Origin: Pristionchus mayeri
Taxonomy: Eukaryota; Nematoda; Chromadorea; Rhabditida; Neodiplogasteridae
Direction of reading: 5' to 3'
Assembly: GCA_036245805.1 (NCBI GenBank)
Contig: BTRK01000001.1
Location: 29,085,087-29,149,086, forward strand
DNA: 64,000 nucleotides
In this document: positions 10,655-20,988 of the stretch, piece by piece
Layout of the letters: each line of letters starts with the position of its first letter
Numbering within the stretch: the stretch's first letter is position 1
Program-made: the position numbers and the translations under genes
The notes under the pieces: model-generated
What the model saw: only the letters and a program-made list of their open reading frames with translations
Told to the model about the DNA's origin: nothing
Databases searched by the model: none

Positions 10655-13638
10655 ATGCGTCGTACCCCGGACACTACGGCGATGCGATCGCGACTTCGCA
10701 GCTTCAACCACGGCCACAAGCAATACAACACGGTCTTCGGAGCGCTCCACGTCAGGGTACTAAAAGCCTTTCGTTGTTTTTTTCTTTATTAGATTAGAAA
10801 TATTTGCACGTGATGGATATGAAAGAGAAGAAGAACAATATACGGATGTCCGTCAACGTTGTAGAAGTTTTCATATTTCTCTCGATATCGCGTTTCCCGG
10901 AAATGCATCCCGATGGATGGATAGTTTTTCGTGAGCTAGAGCGAGAGGGTACGAACGTTCACTCGCATTTTTTATTATTCGCACCTGAAATTTTTAAAAT
11001 TAATAGACGTGACAGAGAACTATAGACGAATGTCCGTCGACGTAGTTGAAGTTTTCATATTTCTCTGGATATCGCCTTCCCGGAAATTCATCGCGTTGAG
11101 TGGGCAGACGTAGAGCTAGAACGGAAAATAATCGGACTTATCCGTGCAATCGAGGGAGTTTTCCTATTTCTCGTTCTAGCTAAAGTGGTAAGTCCATTTA
11201 TCGAAGGACAAATCCTTCGTTTTGGGTCTTCCCGTGAATTGTAAAAGTGCAACTTCATATCCACTCCGAACAATTAAACAAATTACTCCTTTCTGGAGAG
11301 ATGAAAGCCGAACTATTATGTAAACAAATTTACTCTCCAGTACGCCGCTTGTCTCATCGGCTTCGTCTACCTCCTCGCCCTGTGCATGCTCCTGGCCATC
11401 TGCCTCATCTACTCCCAGTCCAGCTATCGCCCCAAGGACTACGGACCAAAGATCAACCTGAAGGTGAGTATGACGCAATAGTACAACTTATCGACACGAA
11501 GTATTTTAATGCCAAGACTTCCAATAGAATCTAGCGTCAATGGAAATATACTTCCTTGTCGAAGACAGTGCACGGAAGTAAAAAATTAAGAAGCAAATTT
11601 CCGTATAAATGAACTAATCCTCGTGGAATCGATCGAATTCATTAATCGAAGCTAATGCTTGAATAGTGAATGCAATCGAATCCAGTAATTTGTGGTCTGT
11701 CCCATGCGAAAAAATATCAAGACAAAGGTCGAAACCAATTTCGTCAGGTTACGAAATATAAAATATCTAATTTCATTTGTAAAATAAATAAATTCAGTTG
11801 CTGACAATCCCGATCGGTCTCGTGTTCATCACGATCTTCTATCTCTTCATCGGCATTATTCAGCAGAAGTCGAACCTCCTCTACCCTTTCATTCTACTAC
11901 AGGTAGAATATCATCGTCATTTTTCGGCATGTCCCAAGATAACACTAGATTTTGAGAAACGATACCACATTATATTCATTCCATGCACTTTCGGGAATCT
12001 CAATCGATTTTAGGAATGAGCGAAATGAGGAAAGACTGACTCGAATTGAGAACTGTTAGCCTTATCAAAAATATTAGTGGTTTGCTTTTAATTAATAATT
12101 AATTGATTAATTAATTAATTGCAGGTCTTTCTCTCCTTCCTCATCGCGATTCTTCTCATGATCGTGGTAATCTGCTCTGCATGCGACGCGAGAAAGGTTC
12201 CTTACTTTTTTTTCCCAACAAGTGATACATTCATTAAAACATTTTACGTTCGCTCTCACCGGAGAGCACTCAGAACAAAGAGAGCCATTTCTAACGAAGC
12301 AATCTTCATTTCCCACTTTTCACATTTTGCAACTTCTTCATTTATCTCATTCGATCAATGAACAGTGTAAAAGTGGCATTTATTATGAAAAGAAACAGTT
12401 AAACCATCACCCGAAATGGAAGCTCATCAAGGAGAAGTTAACAGCAATTGAATCCACCTTCTCCTGTCGCGTTCGATCCCCATCCCAATTCTTCTCTTTC
12501 GAAATCAAAATTAATATTCACTAGCGTGTCCTTTCAATCCGATTAGCTGCCTTCTGCTCTTTTCCCTCTAGTTGATCACAGACCACTACGCGGCGTTTTA
12601 CAGGGAGTGGGTGAGAGGTGAGATAGCGCAGAAAAAGAGAGCAATCTCTCTCTCTCTCTGGATGCGAATGATTTCTGGAAACTTATCATAGAATGCCGTG
12701 CTCTAGTCTTCATCTCATCATTCCTCACTTCTCTAAATTTAACTGACTAATGAGAGAAAGGATGAGAAGGGCACAAGGTCCGATGAGACCAATGATGTCA
12801 TGTCGCCCTTGATATCTCAAAAGCGAGATGACGTCATAGTTATCACCTAACCTAGTGCCTATGAGAAGCCACGGAGAACTAGAGAGCACTATAGTTCGCA
12901 TAATTTTCTCATCATTTTGCATCTTTGAAATTTGCACTCGATAGAGCACGCATGAAGCAGCCTGATTTATTCATCGACGAGAGGAGGGAAGGGAGAACCT
13001 CCTCGTAATACCAGATCTTTTGCTCATCAGAGAAGGCGGAACCGGGCAACTTTCAAAAAAGAGCGAGAAATGTGCAAGAAGTCTAGCTCCTGCATGGCGT
13101 TTACATCCTAAAAAATGTAAAATTATTTTATATTTAAAAAATATCCAGGTTCTCCACCGCTACCTGCTGTTCGGAAGAGACACGAAACACTACGAGCAAG
13201 ACAGTGCGTGATGAATTTTAATTATTTTTTACTTAATTATTAATAAAAATTCTTAATTTGTTAACTTATTTGAGGGCTGCCAATTGCCATCATCATCTCC
13301 GTGCTCTCCTGTCTGCTCGTGTTTCAGATGTGGGCTACGCGAGCCGTTTGTGGATGTTTCCGGTTAAATTTTTTTTAATTTATAAAATTAAATATTTAAT
13401 TTATTTATTTATTGTAGAGCACAAAGATAGAAAGCATCTAACGATTTTTTTCCGTTAAAGCAATGCAGAGAACCGATTGAATCTGTGAAAAGCCGATTAT
13501 TGTATACAATTTTAAAAGTTCTCCAGAATAGATCGAAACTTGTATTTCAAGGTGGATTATGATAATTGATCATTGATCTTTTTCAGCTACTTCACCTACC
13601 ACGCAAAGCACGCGGCGAGAATGGCTAATTATGTATAA
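10655..13638 (+). CDS. Small four-helix membrane protein, LAPTM-like topology
   Basis: Function not recognised. Exons: 10655-10756, 11341-11463, 11798-11902, 12125-12196, 12572-12610, 13149-13203, 13275-13362, 13587-13638; all phases join to give 211 residues. The ATG lies 8 bases after a GTGTTCAG acceptor-like site. A basic, soluble N-terminus (~34 residues) leads to four hydrophobic segments: ACLIGFVYLLALCMLLAIC, PIGLVFITIFYLFIGII, the long FILLQVFLSFLIAILLMIVV and PIAIIISVLSCLLVF. A polar loop of ~30 residues (LITDHYAAFYREW onward) separates helices 3 and 4. The tail is short and His/Arg-rich. Size and topology resemble LAPTM and related nematode families with four membrane spans, which sit in endosomes or lysosomes, but no diagnostic motif was found. 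Exon structure is well supported; the family name is only a suggestion. Confidence 0.75.
12770..12860. mobile_element. hAT-like MITE, short subtype
   Basis: About 90 bp beginning GGCACAAGGTCCGATGAG and ending CCTAACCTAGTGCC. The two halves are inverted complements around GATATCTCAAAAG, and both contain TGACGTCAT-like cores. It is flanked by ATGAGAAG (12762-12769 and 12861-12868). It lies inside an intron of the four-helix membrane protein gene. Confidence 0.8.
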
Positions 13639-14769
13639 AAACATATAAATAATCTCGCATTTTTCACATATTTGTCCCTTCCCTTGTAGTTCCTTGTGAC
13701 ATCTCACTACGCGTATCATGCATTGTCCTGTGATTCATTTCGCATAAATTGATGCCGATTTATCAAGAGAGAAAGAAATCAATTTTGTGTTGTGAACGGA
13801 AACAGTTAATACAATATTATTTCCGAGAGGAAACATGAGAGTTCGGGAATCGAGAAAAAATATACGAAACGAGAAATGGACGGGAAGAATAAACTCTGCT
13901 CATAATCAATCAATAATCTGTAATCTGGGAGTGGGGGGGCGTAATCTTGTTCTTCTTCTGGTTAAAGGCGCATCTCCGCCGGGTGATTGGAATGTCTCGC
14001 TAGAGGCCGGGGGGAGGAGCGCCGACCGGGTTTAAGGTCGTGCATGCAAATCATCGGAATTATCGTGCGGTTGCGTGAAAGTGGGCGTGGCCAACGAATG
14101 GGGACGAGTATAAATGAAAGAAGTGTTCCCGGGGAAAGTAGGATGCGAAGAAATAAAAACGGGACAAGTGCTAGTTGATAACTACCGAATGGGGGGAAGG
14201 ATAGCATCTAATGATTCGAAATACCAATGAATTCGTCTCTAGAGAGCAATAAATAGACAAGGAGGTGAGAACAAGCTAGGAGAACAACGGTTGGGGGACG
14301 GAATATTCATCAAATATGTACGGGGGATGCCAGGGATGAGGGACATGGGAAACGAGTAGAGAACCGGATGGGTTTGGAAGATTATGGGATTGAGTCGAGA
14401 CTAGAAACCTCACGGGGTGACGGCGAGAAAAGTTTGTTTTTGCTTTGGTTTTACAATGATTTGGGCATCTGGTTTGTACAAGAGACTATCGAGAATCTCG
14501 ATCTAGGAGAGTAAGAATGGACATGGGAAAGCTTCCAGAGACAATCGCATAACTAGTTGATTCTCAGTTGCAGAAATGCAGGAGGAGTGGAGTTGTTGAT
14601 TGAAGGGGCGGAGCGAAGTACAGTAATCCAAGACTACGGTATCAGGAGAGAAAAGCGGAAGAATAAGAAGAGGCTTGCACGATCACAGTTGCTCTTGACA
14701 TATGTTACAGGTGTGTTGGGGGGGTGGGGGTGGGGGGAGGAGTACGGTAGGAGATACGATAGTCGCGGC
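13639..14769. other. Intergenic between convergent genes
   Basis: Lies between the 3' ends of the membrane protein gene (plus) and the RGS gene (minus). It is purine-rich on the plus strand with several G runs. No coding exon was found. Two TACSGTA motifs fall near 14640 and 14745. Confidence 0.55.
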
Positions 14770-16449
14770 TCAGGCGTCCTCGATTTGCCCATGGGCGCCC
14801 AGCATTTTCTTGTAAAGTGCGCAGTTGAGAAATCTGCGAATAGCAAAATGACTATTTTCCGATAAAAAAAATGTAGCACAGTAGAAGATACGGTAGCCGA
14901 ATATCTCACCGTGGGTAGGAATCACGCTGCATAAGCGTGAATATCTGTGCTTGAGCCTCATCGAAAGTCTGAGCCGTTGGTCGAACCTGCGAGCATACGG
15001 TAAGCATACGGTAGGTCCCATACCGTAATCCAATCATATCGTAATTGGGTTCGCCCCTCTTTGCACGTTTCAGAATGCTCTCGTCGTTAGGCTAATAAGT
15101 GCGTGGGGAGATCCCCCCTAACAAGGTCCATTATGGGGAATGAGGCGAGAGTCGAGGAGCCCTACAGGACTAATGGAAATAAGTAGGCATTCTCTGGAAA
15201 AGGATGAGCACCTCAACTAGATGATAAAGATGGTTGTGATTTAGGACATTGCTAAAAACTCCATTGAATTGGACATTCAGCTTAACGCATCGGAGCATTT
15301 AGCAACCAAAAATCACAAAGTGAACTCTGTGGTTTGCCCCGTATTTCAAACGAAGGAAATAAGCTCTAATGAGGCGGGCATGAGTGCCCTTCTAATTTAT
15401 TTCTTCATTCCACCCACTCTCTCTCCCTCTCTGCCTCCCCTCCCTCTCCCTCACTCTCTCCCTCTCCCTCTCCCTCTCCCTCTCCCTCTCCCTCTCTCCC
15501 TTCTATCTCTTCGTTCTAGGCAAAACAGCGAGAGAGAGCGTGAAATGAGAAAACCAATCCTTTCCAACAGTTATTAGACGAGTTCAGATATCCTAACTTC
15601 CTAGTAGGAAAAGGAAAGGAAATCATCAGTCAGTTTTTTAAATTTTTTTTAAACATTCTTAAAACTAACCATGTTATTGTTTACAATCTCGCGCACTCTC
15701 GAGTCGAGCGAAACCTCTTTCGGCGACAAGATGGAGATGAAGTCTTCGTAGATGATTCGTGCCTAGAAGCCAATCGATAACTACCGTATCCTCTTCCTCT
15801 ACCGTAATCAGGGACTGCTACCGTACCTTCTCCTCGATCTTCTCTGCATTCCGTTCTCGCTTGAGCTCCTCGCAGGCTTGCCAGAACAAGATGTTTTCAT
15901 CGGAGTACTCTGATTTCAGAAACTCGGCGAAGAACTTCTGACCGGCTGCAAGTGATCTTTGAACTCTGTGTTCCGAAGTTTGAACTTTAATCTTTGAACT
16001 TTGGTCTCAGTAGTTTGGCCCATGATCTCTGCCTGCTCACCTCTGTTCTTCATGAGATTTTCGAAGCTCTGAGACCAGGAGAAGATCGTGTCATAGGTAG
16101 GCCTGCAAAGAGAACGATAATCATACAGTATCCTGATCTAAGGTGACTACATCAGAGAGACTACTGTAGCTAGATACGATACTCACTTCTCGTAGGGGTC
16201 GTCCCTGGCATTGTCCCGAGGTCGATTCTCTTTGGCGTTGACTCCGCCACTGAAAATTATCGATTTGCGAAAATGGATTTCAAACTTAAAATTTTAGTTT
16301 GATATTTTTGGACACCACATCACGACGGAGGGCTGACAACGATGAGGAAGTTTTCTCGTATCGTTGAAAGATCAAAGTTCAAAGGTCAAAGTGCGTTCTC
16401 CGCCTACTTACAGTGCCGCAGTAAGCTTGCTGAGCTTGCGCTTGGGCAT
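14770..16449 (-). CDS. Small RGS-domain protein (regulator of G-protein signalling), complete
   Basis: RGS proteins bind activated G-alpha subunits at the plasma membrane and speed GTP hydrolysis, ending the signal. Exons in plus coordinates, 5' to 3' of the gene: 16412-16449, 16187-16249, 16041-16102, 15827-15945, 15670-15762, 14910-14986, 14770-14833. Phases agree; 171 residues. A short basic start (MPKRKLSKL) and linker precede the RGS domain (~residues 40-165). Hallmarks in order: SWSQSFENLM, FFAEFLKSEYSDENILFW, ACEELK, ARIIYEDFISILSPKEV, LDSRVREIV, FDEAQAQIFTLMQRDSYPR and FLNCALY. The protein is essentially one RGS domain with no DEP, GGL or other module, like the small nematode RGS proteins. 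Its start may be one of several alternatives (see 18219-18265 and 19196-19302). Confidence 0.93.
15411..15510. repeat. CTCTCC/CCCTCT microsatellite-like tract
   Basis: About 100 bp of nearly pure pyrimidine with repeated CCTCTC units (CTCTCCCTCTCC and similar). It lies in the fifth intron of the minus-strand RGS gene, where it reads as purine. Confidence 0.85.
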
Positions 16450-16497
16450 TCGTTATGGGGTGCCAGTGGTGAGTGAGGAAGGGGGATATGGGGATGA

Positions 16498-17275
16498 GGA
16501 GGAGGAGGAGGAGGAGGAGAAGTAACTTGATACATCTGATACCCGCGTCGTTGCAATAATATGCAATAGGAAATGAGTGAGAATGGACAAGCGCCTTCGA
16601 TTTCCAGGCTCGGACAACCCTGGTAGTCCCTGAATCAGGGGACCTTCTGACGTACTCCCTGAATCAGGGGAACTATTCCTGAATCTACAGAATCTGTGCG
16701 AAAACTCGTTCAAGCTACCGGCTGGTCTCCAATGTGGCGACGTTTGCCTGAATCAGGGACGCTCCCCAATCTCAACGCTGACGCCATCTAAGTCCGTGGG
16801 GATTCCGAAAGTCTGCCCCTCTTCGCCGTCCCTAATCCACTGGCATCAAGAGGAATCTCCCAGAGTATCGAGAATCTCTCTCCTCCCTCTCCCCCCTCCC
16901 CCCTCTCTTCCCCTCTCTCCCCCTTTCTCCCTCTCCCTTTGTGTCTCATGTGAGCGAGAGTCCGACTGACATTCTCCCCTGTCCATCAACCTTCCCCCTC
17001 CCCCCCCTCCTCCCCCCTCTTCCCCTCTCCTCCCCTCCTCTTCTACCCTCAAGAAAAAGGAGAAAAGGCGTGTGAATATATTTGCCAACTTCTCTCCCCC
17101 GTACACACACACTCTACCTCCTCCCTCTCCCTCTTCATATGCGCCGATCGATAGACGAGAGCTCCCCCTCCTTCTCTCCTCTCCTCCTCCTCCTCTCTTC
17201 CCTTGAAATGAAGCAGCGATCAAATCGGTCCCATTAGAATGCTTTTCTCTCTCTCCCTCTCTCTATTCTTTGGAG
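16498..17275. repeat. Low-complexity purine/pyrimidine tracts upstream of RGS exon 1
   Basis: A GGA tract (16498-16520) is followed by long C/T-rich stretches (about 16870-17270). Between them are three near-palindromic CCTGAATCAGG sites (16625-16755). Apparent open frames here are an effect of base composition. If the upstream exons are real, this is intronic or promoter sequence of the RGS gene. Confidence 0.7.
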
Positions 17276-17850
17276 AGAAAGAAGAATGGGAGAGGAGGAA
17301 GAGGTAGCTCTCCATTCGGCTCCAGATAGAGTGGAAGGAGTGGAGAAGAAGTTAATTCCCTCTAGAAAGAGGAGAGAAGAGAGGGAAGATTCATTCCCCT
17401 TTTCCTACTAATCAAGAAGAAGAGGAGAGAAGTGTATCGAATAATGAATGGGGGAGAGTTGGAGGCGCGAGGGGGGCCGAGACTCGTGGTGGGATTGAAA
17501 GAGCATGGGTAAAGAACAGAGACCAATGTGCAACCAATCAGCTGTATTCATCCTTGACGAAATGATGAGTAAGGGACACTTGAGGTGCGCTAATTGAGAT
17601 AAGAGTGCAACACTCAACTACCAGATGCTAGTCAACACCTGGCAGTTGGCTGAAGGACAGAGATCAAAGATCAGCCAGATCTAGGAAGAGCCGTAAAAAT
17701 GGACTGCAGGAAAATGCGGTTCGAACCTGAGCAAGGGAGAGGTCGTAGTGTCGTCATCGACTACTGTCGCGCAGGAATTGAGAACAGCTTTGACACTCGA
17801 AATCAGCTGCATTTTATCCAGGAGTGGGAATGGGAATGGCTAAGGAGGGG

Positions 17851-17950
17851 CAGAGTTGTGTGGAAGTGATACTAGGAGGAGGAATGGGATGAATGAGATG
17901 CAGAGTTGTGTGGAAGTGATACTAGGAGGAGGAATGGGATGAATGAGATG
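17851..17950. repeat. Perfect 50-bp tandem duplication
   Basis: Two identical adjacent 50-bp units, each starting CAGAGTTGTGTGGAAGTG and ending ATGAATGAGATG. The exact identity points to a recent duplication or to an assembly artefact. Confidence 0.9.
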
Positions 17951-18218
17951 GAAGGAGGAGGAGGGAGGGATGGAGGGGAAATGAGAGGAGTTATGAAAAG
18001 ATTAGGCCAAGCGTGCGCTAATAGGAGCTGTTTACACCGAGGAATCGCTCAGTGAATTATCCATCATTCGGCGGCTAATTCGCGGCGGCCTAATGCACTG
18101 TTCGAGGCGTCTAAGAAGACGAGATCAATTATGTCGAGATTTGGGAGGATTTTCTAGAAGAAAGAGTCGAAAAAATGAAGAATTTGGAACGGAAAGATGG
18201 GAAAAGGGGGCAACGTAC

Positions 18219-18265
18219 GCGTCTCCCAGATCGCTCTTCGCGCAGTCGCACACGATCCACTTCAT
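18219..18265 (-). CDS. Candidate alternative first exon of the RGS gene (A)
   Basis: On the minus strand an ATG at 18263-18265 opens a 47-nt segment encoding MKWIVCDCAKSDLGDA. It ends at a good donor (GTACGT) in phase 2. RGS exon 2 (16187-16249) needs exactly phase 2, so joining them replaces the MPKRKLSKL start by a Cys-containing N-terminus. The open frame continues upstream to about 18520 through an acidic, Ser/Arg-rich stretch and a Cys cluster (GKRGGCCCVLPC), but I found no ATG there. Cysteines near the N-terminus are palmitoylation sites in some RGS proteins. The phase match alone has a one-in-three chance, so this stays tentative. Confidence 0.45.
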
Positions 18266-18299
18266 GATCTTGGCGATTCCTCCCGACTCGCCCCTCCTC

Positions 18300-18640
18300 C
18301 TTCTCCGATTCGTCCGACTGCTCGTCTCTTCCTCGTCAGACGCGGACGCAATCTCCGCGAGTGCCGCGTGATCCTCTACCTCGTCGCCTTCCGGACGCCG
18401 TCCACGCGCCGTCGTCGCGTCGTCCGCACGCGGCGCGGACGCGGACGCGGACGAAGTGGCGGCTGAGGAAGATGTGCAGGGCAGCACGCAGCAGCAGCCG
18501 CCGCGCTTGCCGGAGGAAATTTTGCGCGACGCGTGAGGACGCGCTCGCGCGACCTCTACCGCGATGGCGCGTGAGTTGAGGGGCGACGCGTGAGGGGCGT
18601 GAGGGTGACGCGTCTGGAGCGGACGACGCGTCGAAGAAGC
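18300..18640. other. CpG- and GC-rich island
   Basis: This stretch is far richer in CG dinucleotides than its surroundings, with repeated GACGCG and CGCGGACG units. It overlaps the upstream end of candidate RGS exon A and could mark a promoter or a conserved coding stretch. Confidence 0.5.
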
Positions 18641-19195
18641 AGCGAAATGAGCAGCGACGGAGGGGGAACTTGTGTGTGTATGTGTGTGCGCGTGGGGGAA
18701 TCGATGGGAGAAGAAGAGAAGGAGGAGAGGGGGAGCGAGGGCCAGAGGGGTAAGAGACGGCCAGGAGGAAGGGGCGAGAGGAGGGGAGAGGAGAGGGCGG
18801 GAGGAGGGGGGAGGGGGAAGAGGAGGGGGGCTCTTCTCCTCCCTTCGTTGCTCTCTTTCTCTCTTCAGAGAAGAGCGGCAAAAAAGTGTGCGGCGTTGAT
18901 GCGAGAAAATTCACACCTTTTCAAGAGGAGAAGGAGGCCTTATCTAGCCGTTAAAATGATAGCGAAGACTCGCTAATTTTGATCAATCTAAGTGCATTAG
19001 CGCTGAAAAGAAGCGAAACATCAGTGTAATCCCTGCATGTCGCAAGTGCAAATGTCCGCGGACGCTAGGGTCGGCGAAACGATTATGCAAGCAGATAGGG
19101 GATTCAAATCAACGCCTGGTGCGATACCGGAAATAGCGAGCGCCGCCTAGGGAGTTCCTGCAGGGAAAACAATGTGTCGGGAAGGGTCGCGGTAC

Positions 19196-19302
19196 CGGAA
19201 TATGTAGAAGATGCCCGGGTCGTCGTCGTCCTTGTCGATGGGCACCGTCGTCCTTCTGAGGATCGTGGCGATCGTTCGAAGCGACGAGAAGAGCGAAGTC
19301 AT
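19196..19302 (-). CDS. Candidate alternative first exon of the RGS gene (B)
   Basis: On the minus strand an ATG at 19300-19302 opens 35 codons (MTSLFSSLRTIATILRR, then an acidic DKDDDDPG and IFYIF). It ends at a GTACCG donor, again in phase 2 and again able to join RGS exon 2. The start is Ser/Arg-rich and amphipathic, a type often used for membrane contact. The frame also runs on without splicing for 15 more codons to a stop, so a short unrelated ORF is possible. A TATAAATA on the same strand lies about 540 bp upstream. Confidence 0.35.
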
Positions 19303-19840
19303 CAAACGGACGTCGTCTTCGAGAATCGACGATGATGACAAAGGGGGGAGGAGGGGAGAGAAGACTCGAGAAGACCTTATCACAAAAGCTGAGCTAATGG
19401 GAGGAGTGGAGATGGAGAAGATCGCAAATTAGAGGGTAAGTGAGATACTACCTTCACTTCGTTGAGCCCATATGGCAAATGAATCACAAGATCCATATTC
19501 AGAGGATACAAGCCATTCAGGCGTGGATGATACTCAGAGCGTACATTGTTATCGCATCACGTTTTGATCACTCAGACCCCCATTGTACTTTCCCACGAGA
19601 TCAAGGGCTACCGTAATCTCAGAGATTTCCAATCAAGTCCTACCCAGCTTCGAAATGGAGCCAAGATTTCACGATGAGTAATCCAGTGGTGTGTGCATTC
19701 CTTTCCGGGGAGAACAACAACTTCTAGATACAAACTGGTGAAAACAGGTGATGTGTTCCCTTCCCTTAGCGTCCAGTCAACAGCTGACAACGAGTGACAA
19801 TAGGGGTGCACTAATCACAGCTCACACCACGCACAACAAC

Positions 19841-19848
19841 TATTTATA
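19841..19848 (-). promoter_or_regulatory. TATA-like box upstream of candidate RGS first exon B
   Basis: TATAAATA on the minus strand, about 540 bp upstream of the candidate exon B start codon. The match to a TATA box is good, but such octamers also occur by chance. Confidence 0.25.
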
Positions 19849-20980
19849 CCGTATCACCGGATATAATGGGAAGACCACAAAAATGCTCACTTGCTCGGCT
19901 CGACGGTGCTGCAATTAACTTTTTTTATATTTTTTTCTATTTTAATATAATTTTAATAATAATACCTGCTACTTTAGTGTTTTACTCAGATTTTTAATTA
20001 TTTTTTTAAATAAAAAATGTGCATTTGTGTATACTTTCGTGCAACGTTTGCGTTTGCTCGCATGACGAGAGGTGCTCGGCGCGCTATTTTAATTAAGCCT
20101 TTGCTTAGGCAGAGCGAGAGCGCGCCCATGTGACCCTTTGTTATGAGGGGGATGGGGGAATCGTGACAGCGAAAGCTGAGAAGCGGCTCATAGTGCACGC
20201 TCCCCTCCCTTCCTAATCGGAATCCGGAGGAAGAGGGGGAGTGGAAGGGGGGGAGGCATGAGATTCCCCCCTTCTGATTCCCTCCACAAATGAGCCGACA
20301 AATGAGCACACTTTTCTACTCCCGACAAGGTTTTCTGCCCCGGATATACGCGCCTTTCCCTTCGCCAAAGTGAGAGAATTTCGCCCGAACACAGGTGGAA
20401 ATGGGCACACGCCATGCGACTAATTTAGAGCGACGTTTGGAAAACGTCGCCATCCAGCGCACCCAGCACACTCACCCAACACGATTGCCCATGCAGGCAC
20501 AGACGCCCCCGAGCGCCACCGTGATTGCTGTCTTGGTGGTGGTGCGGAGGGTGTGGTGTAGTGCGTGGTGCGACGGGGTTACGGTAGCCGATAGCCCCCA
20601 ATCACACCGGTGCTTCACTGCTGGCTATCGGACAGACAGGCTAGAAGAGAACATCGGTAGAAGAGGGGGGCGAGAGTCACGCGGGCGCGGAAATATGCGA
20701 AAAATTGGATGAAAAGGAGACCAGAGGAAGGGTGCTAGAAAGGGGGGAGAAATTGGCACTATGAGAGAGGACGGAGAGAGGGAAGGGGGGAGGATCGAGA
20801 AGGACGCATCTAAGGGAGGTGTGTCAGTGTATCTTCGAGAAGTTGCCTCAAGTGGCCGGGCGGTTGGCGCGCGCTCGTTCTCGTGTGAGAGTTGTTGCCG
20901 AGGAGACGGAAGGGGAAGGACGAGAGATAGAGGACAATAGCAGCCCTAGATCGATGCGTACTCTGATAGTGCAGGGGCGG

Positions 20981-20988
20981 TATTTATA
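20981..20988 (-). promoter_or_regulatory. Second TATA-like box upstream of the RGS locus
   Basis: TATAAATA on the minus strand inside GC-rich sequence (CCTATAAATACCGCCCC), which makes it stand out from its background. No exon was found directly downstream, so its role is unclear. Confidence 0.25.

Noticed and set aside
17697..17725. GGTTCGAACC, resembling a tRNA B box
   Set aside because: No matching A box, acceptor stem or cloverleaf could be drawn around it.
18336..18914. 192-codon minus-strand frame rich in Pro, Ser and Arg
   Set aside because: It arises from polypurine/polypyrimidine and CpG-rich sequence and conflicts with the better frame of candidate RGS exon A.
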